Origin: Liolophura sinensis
Lineage: Eukaryota; Mollusca; Polyplacophora; Chitonida; Chitonidae
Direction: 5' to 3'
NCBI RefSeq assembly: GCF_032854445.1
Contig: NC_088301.1
Location: 52,193,187-52,257,186 of the forward strand
DNA: 64,000 nt
The translations under genes were made by a program, and so were the position numbers. Position 1 is the first letter of the stretch, and every line of letters begins with the position of its first letter. Positions 1-10,600 of this stretch are shown here, one piece after another. The notes below the pieces were generated by a model. It was given only the letters and a program-made list of their open reading frames with translations, searched no databases and had not been told where the DNA came from.

Positions 1-3000
1 GTTAGAGTAATTTGGTCCAATCTCTGTCTCTTCTTGAGAGCGAAGTGCTCTTTTTGTTTTTTGGGAGATAAATGCATTGATACAACTTGATATGGATAGT
101 TTTATTTTCAACTGCATCCATGTAAAGAGTGGTAAGGCAATCATTGTGGCTAAATTCATGTAGCAATGCAACAATCCCCTTGACTCAGTAAGAGCAGTAT
201 ATTGCCCTGTGGTGCTTTATAATAAATAAGCCCTGTGTTTAGGTAGCTGTCATCTTCATCATACAGTTCAGCTTGTGAAGAAGACATTCTTCGTATTTTC
301 TTTCTTTTGCTTAGTCTGAAATCTGTGTACAAGCTAATGGCTTATTGATTTTGAAGCTTTTGATCATTTTTTTTTTCAACTCTCTGCTAGACATAAAGTG
401 GTTTGCATAGGGGCTCAGCTGTTCAGGATCGTTAAAATTTTACTGATGAATTCGGAAGTCTGATATGATTCTACCAACACCATAGAAAGATTTCCATCCC
501 TTATTACCAAGACTAATAATGTGTTTCTGTTTTTGCTTATCATTGATTTAGTATCAGTTGTAAAAATCAATTAACAGATTTATTGATCTTCTGTCTCCTC
601 AATCAAACCATACTGAAAGCAGTCTGATTGGTATTCACCCATGAAATTAAGCATTCTCTGAGAAGTTCTAAACATTTTTGACCTAGTATCATACTGTACT
701 ATGATATATATTTCCCTGTGGTAAAATAGAGACCACATCTGACCTCTGTAGTCTGGTGGAAAACAGAAGTTTTCTCTTCCCTCCAGTCTTATATATATAT
801 ATAGACATGTAACTTTGTTCTGTGACCTTCTAAGCATCAGTCTGTTTCTAGAGAGTGCATTGATGATGCCTTTGACTCGCTGTATAAAGGCTAGCCAGCA
901 GATAGCATTTTTATATTTCCCCATAGAATCCTATTTTTAGCTGATCTTGATAATGCGTTGTTGTTGTTTGAGATTTTGCTCCCCCCGATCATGGGGTGAA
1001 TTCTTTAAATGCACTTGCATCACACCTTGTAACACCTTTATATTGATGTTTTCAACTATATACATAAAGCACAAGCATGGTATTACCTTTAAAGAATTTA
1101 ACATGAACGCTTAAAAATGACATTAGAATCACAACCAACAAAGAAGACAGCAAACAGATGTAAATAAAATAATGGATTGCTGTTACATTTTACACATTCC
1201 ATTTTTGATAGTCTAAAAATGTAGCACTTGTGCCAGTGGACATGTTTAGTGCATTGGGGACATGTAGCTACTTTCAGTAAAACTTTGTATGGTTAAATAG
1301 AAAGTAAGGACATTGATAATATTGTCTGAGTGCCACATGCATTTATGCTTCTGCAAATTTTTGCAAGTTTGTATTCTCATCAATTAAAAGACCAGTGGAG
1401 GGTTTTGTTTACATAAGTTATAGTTGATTGGAATATATACTTTAAAAGTGACAGTTTGAAGCATTATTATGTAACTAAACTTTACAGGAAGTTTACTGTT
1501 TAATGATTATATTTTTGATGTTTATAATTAGGTGAGTTTTTTACTACCTGATCAGGCATAGTATACATGGTTATATGTTTTGGCACATCTAGAAAATTAA
1601 TTACAATAACAAAGACTTATGGCACATTACAACCCTGAATTCCAGTGTACGTGAAGGATTGCTTTCCCTGACTCTAGCCACGTGTGTACCAGTACAACTG
1701 ACGTTCATGCTCTATGAGCTGAGTGATATTGACCTTATGATGTAAGACTTCAATGCAGCTTAAATGATAGGAACTGGCAATGCATGTAGATAGTGAGCAT
1801 ATGGTGGAATAGACAGGGTCATGCCAGACCCAGTCAGTCATGAAATGAACACCAAAGTTAGAAGATTGGCTGCATGCGGTCTGCTGGAAATTTGCCTTGC
1901 TTAACGAACCTTTAATTTGGATTATTGACAATTATGAGAGAACACTGCATTCTTTGATTGGGGTCTGTGGACATGTCTGCCATATTTTGGCAGGTAATGC
2001 TGCCAAGGCATGGTAATTACCATTGTCATTTACGAAGCTTATTAGTCTGGGACGGTCACATTGGGAAGAATATTTCCGCCCTTGTGTCCTTTGTCCCATA
2101 TGACTTCAGCTCACATCTCTGTACCAGGAACAGAGTAGACAGGGTTTTATTGGTCAATACGTAATGTTATCTGACAAGTCATTATGTCTCCTCTTTGGAT
2201 ATTGCACATTACAGAGTTCAGAGTATTCTGTGTTGCAACACAATGAGCCTGATTAATATTAATTAGAAAGTTTGTTTCATTGATGATCATACAGCCTTGC
2301 AAACAGTATTGGTACTCTAGTTTGTGTGAAATGAGATAAACCCTCTTTGATTCTGCTGTTTCATGTCTGTTCCTCTCTGGTGTTCATTTGTAGACTTGTT
2401 CTAAAATTGATACTTTTTGTAGTAAGTATGAAAGGAAGTACATCCATGTAATGTAGGATATGGTTTTTATAGAGTAATATTAACATATTGTATAACATTT
2501 GTGATGATTTTTAGGCTGAGGTATGATCACATTCAGAACCCTCTGTTAATTCATACTGCTATTGAGGTATCAGGGTATAGATTTCCTAACAGCAACAGAT
2601 ATTTTATCACTGTGTTAAGTTCCAGCTGTACATGGGCAGTATAAAATGGATTCTACCTTTCTGCCTGTTCATATGCATATACGCTTGTGTATCAAGACAA
2701 CATTTATAGATGTTGTATCGAGCCATGTGGAAGCCATTTTGTGTTATTTTCTCCTAAAGGCTCCTAATAGTCTCCCTGCTGTGAAAAAGTAAATTAATTG
2801 CAATATTTTAATGTTAATACATGTCATTCTGCCACAGGAGGATAACTTCAGAATGCTGTGACTCATGCCATTCAGACAGAAAATTGGTACGATACACTGA
2901 ATTATTAGGAATCAACAGCTTGAATTGATTATAGGCATATGTGTGTGGAAAAAAATGGCGGAAGTAGCAGTCTTGTTTTGCGAGTCATTTTCTTTGTCCA

Positions 3001-4110
3001 GACAATTCATGCAACTCAAACAGCACTGTGAATTATTGCCTTTAAACTTCGTCCATAGCATATGTTCAGCTGAGATGACAGCTGTGATTGTTTTCAGCAA
3101 TGGCTGTCATAGCTTGTATTTGTAAATCATAAGGGCATCAAACTTATGCAGTGTTAGTACACTGTACTAGGATAATTAAATACTCATCAGAGCATAGACT
3201 TCTGTGTTTGTCATCTTCACTTTATATCGTATATAAAGGTAGAATGTTTACTTACTATTCTACTACTGTCAGGCTGTGAAAATGGACATGGAAGGTGTTG
3301 TTTTTTCTTCTTCTCCATGCATGTTTGGGGGTTATTAATTAACTATGCCATATTTTCATGGTTTTGTAGGTTTCAGGATGGGGGTCATATAATTAAAATC
3401 ATTAATCAGGCTATAGAATATACATTTAAGGTATTTAATAATACATGTTTTATTGCGTTGGCGGTTTTATGCTGCTGGAACACATGCAGCTTCAAATTAC
3501 AACCAGCTTTTACAAGCTATATCTGTCCATTAGTATTGATTGATGCGAGTTGAGTGGGGACAAAATACAGAAGAAATCATAGTCTATTTTTGCATCTGAA
3601 GGTAGTTTCCTGGACTTAATATTAACCTAAGTTGTGATTCATCTCTTTTTGAATTGTTCTATTGACATTTCATATTTGTTGGTGTAACACAGCCTGGTTT
3701 GTTGAGAAGAGAATGGAATTTGTCTTTGGTATTGCCTTCATTCTGGGTACTGACCAAATTGGAGCCTCTGAATGCTATCCAAAGGTCACAAACGTGACAC
3801 AAATCCTTTTTTGAGTTGACCATGGCACAAAAAGGCATTTGTCGGACGGCCACCATTGGAGAGGAAGCCGGCTGCAAATCTTATCTAAGTGATTCCAGGC
3901 TGCCAAGGCTGTGTAGGTAATGGCAATTGAACCGTTATTCTGCCATCTGTCTTGCTGGATAGCAATAGATCACATGTCTGTTGACCAGGTTGCCATGTAA
4001 AAGTGTCAGTGGCCACCATCATCTTTCATTTCTCTAGCTGCCTTTAACCCACAAATGGCTGACTGGTATTTATTAACATTAACATTAATAAGTTTTCCTT
4101 GTGTTTTCAG
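1..4110. other. Non-coding 5' flank or intron upstream of the GPCR
   Basis: No convincing coding exon is visible. The stretch is AT-rich with few CpGs and has a short TA microsatellite near 790-803. The strong acceptor (pyrimidine run then CAG at 4108-4110) means at least its right end is probably an intron of the GPCR transcript, so an earlier leader exon lies further left or outside the window. The longest open frame (580-924, minus) reads through the microsatellite and matches no family I know. Confidence 0.5.
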
Positions 4111-4411
4111 AACAAAGAAAGACCAGGAAAGCTTTGGGTTTGAACTTCAAAAGAGAAGAGGATGGTGTCTGTGCTGGAAGACCTGACAAAGACCTGAACT
4201 TGTATATCACAGATGAGAGGAACATTTTGGAAAATTTACAAAGAAAGTGCTATTTGTCCACCTGAAAATAAGCCGAACTTATTGCTTTTCTGGTAATGTA
4301 GGGTGCTTGGAATTCACCATGAGTCTTAGCCCAGTAAGAAAAGCCTCATGTTCTGTTAAAGTTATCTTTCTTTTCATGTCCTATTACTGCTGACGGAATT
4401 TGGCTGGGAAG
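4111..4411 (+). promoter_or_regulatory. Predicted 5' leader exon of the GPCR with three uORFs
   Basis: The exon begins after TTTTCAG at 4104-4110 and runs without a further splice signal into the receptor start codon. It contains three complete short upstream ORFs: 4162-4197 (11 codons plus stop), 4213-4296 (27 codons plus stop) and 4319-4393 (24 codons plus stop). The third has a good context (CACCATGA) and stops 18 nt before the receptor ATG. None overlaps the receptor frame. Together they would be expected to lower or condition receptor translation. The exon limits are predicted from sequence only. Confidence 0.5.
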
Positions 4412-5830
4412 ATGGATAGCCTAGAAAGTTACCAGTTAGCATTAGGCAGTAACTTTACCTTCAATGATACAGCTCTAATTGATTCCGAGATCAACGAGAA
4501 CCTGTACAAACAAACAATAACTTATTACATGATGGGCGTGGCAGGCATGACCCTCTGCTGCCTAGGAATCATTGGGAACATCCTCTCAGTGATTGTCCTT
4601 ACTCGGAAGACCATGCGTACCTCGACTTATTCGTACCTGTGTGCCCTGGCGGCATGTGACACTTTAGTGCTGTTCTGTACTATGCTTTTGCTAACAAAGG
4701 ACACCCATAAGCCCACACTGGAAGCCATGACAGCACCAAATAGTAAATGGTATGTCTACATGTTCCCTGTCATCCACCCTGCAGCTGTTTCCTTCCAAGT
4801 GACATCCATTTGGCTGACCCTGGCTTTCACTGTGGATCGTTATATCATGATTTGCCATCCTTTTAAGGCAGAGAGAATGTGCAATGTCACTCGGGCCCGA
4901 ATGGTTATTGTAGGGCTGTATATTGCCGGCCTGATATTTAACATTCCACGTTTTCTGGAATACCGTACAAAAGTGGATGAATTCATGGCACTTAATCAAA
5001 CTACTGTATACTACAATTTGGACTTCACTGAAATTGGCAAAGAGAGCTTATTTAAGGAAATTGTACACTCCTGGATGTACCTAACCTGTGTGTGTGGAAT
5101 ACCATTTCTGTCATTGGCTGTTTTGAACACATTCTTAATCAGAGCTGTGCATTTGTCAAGAAAGAAAGGTCGTGAGATTAATGCTGTGGAAAGGAGAAGA
5201 AACGATACAACTGTGATGTTAATTGGTGTTGTCCTTGTATTTTTTGTGTGCCAAGTTCCGGCACTCATTGGAAGGATGATTTGGGCCTTTGATGCTACAG
5301 CCCCAAGTACCAAAGAGTACTATATACTGAATGAGGTGGGCAATCTTTTAGTCCTGCTCAATTCTGCTATCAATATTGTGCCATATTATTTCTTTGGAAA
5401 TAAGTTCCGTAAAGAGTTTGGACAGCTGTTTTGCTGGTGTTTTATGTCAAAGAACAACCCAATTGTTAGACGACTGAGTCTGTCTTTCGAGTACCAGAAA
5501 GATCTACGTGGTTCCAAAAACAGCCAAAAACGTTTAGAGCTGAAACAGCTGAATCGCTGTAAGCCTAATGTAAACTGCAGCCACGCAAGGACCAGTGTAG
5601 ATATGCCGCTGATAACCAGTCATAACAATGGCTGTCTGGCTGGAAATGATGGTAACCCCATGACTATATCCGAGTGCAATGGTAACTGTAGATGGCTGGA
5701 GAATGGACAGATGCAAGCTCTTACAATGCATGGTGCACATCGTTCAGACAGTGATGGCAGTAACTTTCAAGACCCAAACTACTGTGCACTGTTGTGTGTT
5801 AAATTTCAGAAAAATGCAACACAACTATGA
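4412..5830 (+). CDS. FMRFamide-receptor-like class A GPCR
   Basis: A single open frame of 472 codons encodes a seven-helix receptor expected at the plasma membrane, probably binding a neuropeptide and signalling through G proteins. Landmarks, counted from this ATG, are: N-glycosylation sites in the first 20 residues (NFT, NDT), TM1 with GN at 55-56, LAACD in TM2 (D83), DRY at 142-144 followed by HPF, the phrase NIPRFLEY after TM4, a TM6 proline at 283, and NSAINIVPYYFFG in TM7 at 317-329. DRYIMICHP, NIPRFLEY and the absence of the usual TM3-start cysteine all fit the invertebrate FMRFamide-receptor group. The TM7 motif is NIVPYY rather than NPxxY. The C-tail is long (about 120 residues). The ATG at 4412 has A at -3 and G at +4. 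An upstream in-frame TTG at 4400 is not a credible start. No introns are seen. The family is fairly sure; the ligand is unknown. Confidence 0.85.
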   Translation: MDSLESYQLALGSNFTFNDTALIDSEINENLYKQTITYYMMGVAGMTLCCLGIIGNILSVIVLTRKTMRTSTYSYLCALAACDTLVLFCTMLLLTKDTHKPTLEAMTAPNSKWYVYMFPVIHPAAVSFQVTSIWLTLAFTVDRYIMICHPFKAERMCNVTRARMVIVGLYIAGLIFNIPRFLEYRTKVDEFMALNQTTVYYNLDFTEIGKESLFKEIVHSWMYLTCVCGIPFLSLAVLNTFLIRAVHLSRKKGREINAVERRRNDTTVMLIGVVLVFFVCQVPALIGRMIWAFDATAPSTKEYYILNEVGNLLVLLNSAINIVPYYFFGNKFRKEFGQLFCWCFMSKNNPIVRRLSLSFEYQKDLRGSKNSQKRLELKQLNRCKPNVNCSHARTSVDMPLITSHNNGCLAGNDGNPMTISECNGNCRWLENGQMQALTMHGAHRSDSDGSNFQDPNYCALLCVKFQKNATQL

Positions 5831-6064
5831 ACACTTTACTATGACGTATTAGTGTAAAGCTTAATGTTTTAGTATTCATATTTATTACTTTCATCAGTTT
5901 TCAGTTCTGTAGCTTCGAGTGACTAAATCAGAAAAAAAAAAAAAACAGAACAAAAAGTTGGCAAAGTAATCCATTGGTCTGACACATAAGAAACCGTATC
6001 GAGCCATTTTCAGTTCAGTTGTGGTCAACACGCTATCACCCTACACCAGTCGTGACACGATGGA
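5831..6064 (+). other. Probable 3' UTR and flank of the GPCR
   Basis: Non-coding sequence follows the TGA and contains an A-run near 5932-5945. The first AATAAA downstream (about 6308) lies inside the next repeat, so the transcript end cannot be placed. Confidence 0.35.
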
Positions 6065-7652
6065 TTTTTAGTTGACTTCAGTTGTCTTCACGGCATGTTC
6101 GGCAGGAGTGACCACACAGAACTGACACATTAATATAAACTGTGCACCGGCCGATGTTATGGCAAGTCGGACAAATCGTTCCAGAGGTAGTAGACCTCTG
6201 AACGCGTGTTCATTTTTGTAAATTACTGTATTAATATTTGAAATGGTCAAGACAAAATCGTGCGATTGATGTATTTGATTCAAACTTACACCCAATGTAG
6301 GTGTAGTAATAAATATGGAGGATTGTAAAATTTATGACTTGTCTGCATTCAAAAACTTCCTTCCATAGTCGAAAGCCACCTGACAAATGAAGCCATTTCA
6401 TTTAATGCTAATGCTATTTCTGGGGTCAAAACTAGCAAGGTTTTGACACCCTCGCCCCTGTATGCATTTTTTCCCCCTCCAAAACATATAAAATATATTA
6501 TGTTATAAAGAAGTGTAAAAAGTAGATAGTCCCCTATGTGGTCTTGATACCCAACTTTCTATAATGTAAGCCTATACATATCTTTAAAACTAGTAAGTTA
6601 TTAAAAGTGTAATCTGCAAAAAAATAAGGCAGAAAACTGTGAACTCGAAGAAAAATTTAGAAATCACAAGTAAGGAGTCAATGATACAAAAGACCTTTAT
6701 TTTGTCCTTGCTGGGCCTATATAACCTTTTTATCAAGATGCATGAGTGAATTTTTTTTCTTGTTTTGCGTTTGCTGTATTGCGAAAAATAAAATATTCAC
6801 AAATTTATGGAACACTTTATGCAGATAAATCTCAAATGATCCTTAATTGTGACCATTTTAACTTGTTTCCATTGTGTATGGCATTTTGAGAAAACTAATA
6901 TACAGAGGTGAATTTTTTTAACACAAAACTTTAATTTATTTATTTATTTATTTGATTGGTGTTTTACACCGTACTCAAGAATATTTCACTTATACGGCGG
7001 CGGCCAGCATTATGGTGGGAGGAAACCGGGCAAAGCCCGGGAGAAACCCACGACCATCCGCAGGTTGTTGGCAGACCTTCTCACTTACGGTCGGAGAGGA
7101 AGCCAGCATGAGCTGGACTTTAACTCACAGCGGCCGCATTGGTGAGAGACTCCTGGGTCATTACGCTGTGCTAGCGCACTAACCAACTGAGCCACGGAGG
7201 CCCCTCATGAAACTTTAAAACATTGGTTTTGAGTGTGTACGTGAGCACGTGCTGGTGGTGTCTTTCAGCTTACTTGCACACTTCTTTGATAACATGAGAG
7301 AGGCAAGATAGTTAAGGAACTGAAATACTAACGCAAATTTTTTCTCTGATTATTTAATTAAAGTATCTCAGGAAAAGCCACTCTGGCTAAAGCACAACCT
7401 AGGTACTTAGCCTCAGTTAATCCATATTATAAGCGGATGCCTAGTCTGCAATCATCTCGCAGTAACAATTCCTATCCACGTGTTGCTTCTGCTGACAGAC
7501 CGGAACTATTTTCAGTTTGAATGAACTGCATGGAGTCTAGCCGATTTTCACGGCAGCAGATCATGCTGGGCTGCACTATGTAACAGCTTTACACCCTTCG
7601 TGGGCACAATTCCGGCCACAACTAGCCCTTGTTTGCTGGATACAGTCCCTAA
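6065..7652 (-). repeat. Left copy of a large dispersed repeat, inverted relative to 16643-19080
   Basis: Read as its reverse complement, this segment aligns in long blocks with 16643-19080. The best block (6065-6340 against about 18800-19077) is close to 90% identical by eye and includes the phrase ACATCGGCCGGTGCACAGTT. Further blocks are 6380-6480 against about 18430-18545, 6590-6920 against about 17275-17630, and 7215-7652 against 16643-17095. The left copy carries a SINE at 6933-7204. The right copy carries about 160, 780 and 200 bp of sequence missing here. Open frames in the best block (such as 6068-6295) are conserved between copies but match no known protein. It may be a non-autonomous transposon family or a local inverted duplication. 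Confidence 0.75.
6933..7204 (-). mobile_element. tRNA-derived SINE inside the left repeat arm
   Basis: In minus orientation it has a tRNA-like head (GGCTCAGTTGGTTAGTGCGC type A box, B box near GAGTTAAAGTCC), the shared body found in the copies at 31.8, 47.0 and 51.6 kb, and a TAAA-repeat tail. Flanking sequence gives an imperfect target-site duplication of about 13 nt (CACAAAACTTTAA against CATGAAACTTTAA). The matching place in the right repeat arm (about 17090-17105) has no SINE and only one copy of the target. Confidence 0.85.
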
Positions 7653-10600
7653 TATACACATCTAACAAGGATATGCTAATAACAGTTGAAAAAGTTTATT
7701 GAATTGCGAGTATGTTTTGTGATTACATTGTATCTTTTAGGAATCTGTTTTTATAAACAGCAATCAAGGTAAATTGATCTTACTATGAATGACTCTCTAC
7801 ATTCATGCATTTAGGGTAGCATGAGTGTATGGGGGAAAATGGAATTGATTTGTCATACTTGATATCAGAATATGAGCTGTTCCTTTTTTTAGTTTTAATT
7901 CTTCTTTATTTGATTACAAAAAAAAATTGGAATGTGGTAAATTAAAATACTTACACTGAAAATACCTGTACTTAGTTTAAGATTTTGAAAAAACAGAAAT
8001 AGCTGCGTTCTAATGTTGGAAATAATGAAATAATTTTTCAAAAATAACTGTGTTCATACATATTTGAATTCCTAGATAATGCTGCAGAACATGGAAATTT
8101 TAATTTCTAGATATGAAAATTAACATTGATGATGAAACATAACATCAAAAGCCAGATGGAATTGCCTTTTATGAGTTATAAACATTAAGGCTGTTTATAC
8201 TGCTAGCAGAGTGGTGCACGTACATATTTGAGGTTAGCATTGTGATCAAATTGACCTGTCCTTTAGATAATCACTTAATTTACAGTTTTATTGACCTTTA
8301 ACAATATGATGATTCTGTTTGTCAAACGTAAATGTCAAACATTTTAAGTGGTTAATTAATGTTTGTAGTACATTGTAATGAAGTAATGCAATTCTTTGGC
8401 CTTGTACATGGTGCCTATTTTGAGACATTGTGAGTACATTGAAACAAGATTTGATCCTAAATAATAAGGACCTGTTGTTGATCATCTTTCTCAGAGTAAT
8501 ATTATGTCAGTGGTTGTAGAAAACAGGAACTCTATATTCCTCTTGCAGACAAAAGATAAAATATGTGTGAAGAATGACGGTAATTAAAGCTATAACGTGT
8601 ATGCACCTCAGACTTAAATAGACCTGTTGCATGCAATTTAGGTCTTGTAGGATTAGCGGCTGAGTAGTGATGTCATTGGCTTTGCTCGATCTCTCTGCTT
8701 TTATATCCAGCTTTGCCATTGTGAACCCAAATTTTCCAAGCAACTGTGCAAAATTTGCATAGGGTTTCGTTTTTTCTCCTTTGTGTAACAGCTGATTGGT
8801 TAACGTACAGAAATATTGAAGCCTTGAAAGTGCAACCTCTGTTGGAATTACATGTATGTAAAAATACAGCAAAAGGGATTTAAAGTGAAGACAACTGAAA
8901 ACTATGCATAAAAATACTTTCATGTATTTTTTCAGATTGTTTAAAGAGTGTTGAAAGGCATTCAAATGTTTGAATACTATGGTGGGCTTTATATGCCATA
9001 CTAACGGTATCTAGGAACTCTCTATCTTGGAGGTCACGTCACCTTTTAGTCCTGATGTTTACCAAAAGGAAGGAATTTTTGGGAACATTATTTCAATAAT
9101 CTTCTACTCGGGGGTAAAAAGAGTTATTCATACGTGCAGAGTTGTGAATAGAGTTGGAAAAATTTCTTATGGCGTCAGAGTTGCTAAACTCTGATAGTAT
9201 GGTCTGTAAAGCCCACCTTAGAATTAAAATGTGTATACACCTTTGCTTTAACTCTTTTCACAAAAATGTAAAAAAAAAAAATAAATGAAAGCATGCATAG
9301 TTTTAATTGGTCTATTTATTGATGAATGCTGCAATTTTTAGAGGTTTTTATATATATAATGTCTTGCGTCTGAAATTGCATACTTAGTAAAACAATGCTG
9401 TTAGAGTATCTAGTGTAACTTTTTGTTACTGAGGTACATGTATTGATGGCTTTCAGGTTTGGTTTTTTTTTTAGGAGATATTATAAAGGAGTACATTTCA
9501 TATTAACATTTAATAGGAAGTATTATGTGTGTAGATAGCAAGAGGTTTGTGATGGTGTGGTCTTAACAGAAAGATTCAGAAATGGGTTATGATAATGTGT
9601 GTGAGGCTTACAAGTACAAACAACCTCTTTCAGTTTTAATGTGATGTTAAGTATGGCGGCCCCATAAGCTTTTCTAAAGTGATGATACATGTAGGTGTTA
9701 TAAACCATAGTCCTAATGGTGCAGAATAGGTAAACTATTTCATTCCAGTGTTTCATGCTTTTGTGAGTCAAAAAGTGATCACGTCCATCTACATCTATTG
9801 TGGCTGAAATGTCTATGCCCAGACTCAATACTTGTATTGCCTCATTTATGGAATTAATGCCATATACCTGGCATTAGCTTTAGTGTAGTCATTATACTAG
9901 ACTGCCTCAAGTAATCTGTTATGTAGTTTTGAGTGTCAAACACACTAACTCGCCCTGTTGATTATTATTCACCTCTCCCTCATCACATCCTGCAACACAC
10001 AAAATTCCCCACTTTTCACTGGATAGCACCAGTCACGTAGGGGACGTGTATATTCCTGTAACCTGTAGTTAATGTCATAAGTGTCTGCTGACAAGGTTAT
10101 CTCCCAATGTTCGATTATGAAACAGAGGTCAGGTCGCTGAAATGATTCAAGTATATATCGGTTTTTGAGCTGATTTAACAGATCTTTTACAGAATATATT
10201 CATTACATGCTTACTTAGTGACTGCATACAGAATTATATGGCATAAGAATGTTCATATCATGAGGATTACTGAAGCATTATATTCACATATCCAGTCACT
10301 GAGTTTTTGTGTAACTAATATAGATTGTTAGGTTCTGATAGACATGTATAGTATAGGACCAGAGACATTGTGATGCTGGATAATAAAGCCAAATTATAGC
10401 TTTCATGGAGTAATTACACTATAATCAATCTTCTGAAGGCAAAGAATTTACAAACTTTTAACTTTTTCTGGCTGAAACTTCTGAAATATGTACAGATGTG
10501 TGCAAGAACAGCTTGGTGAAACATTTGGGTTATACATTTGTTACAGTGTTATATTGAATCCTGTGTTGTAATGAAGCATGAAAGTTGTTCTGGTGACAAG

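Noticed and set aside
580-924. 114-codon frame on minus
   Set aside because: It reads through a TA microsatellite, starts on a dubious codon and matches no family.
4691-5313. Two antisense frames opposite the GPCR
   Set aside because: They are shadows of the real coding strand.
9523-9828. 101-codon frame on minus with an ATIDVDG segment
   Set aside because: A similar ATIDVDG near 55.37 kb made it briefly interesting, but only a few residues match and no splice sites or family support it.
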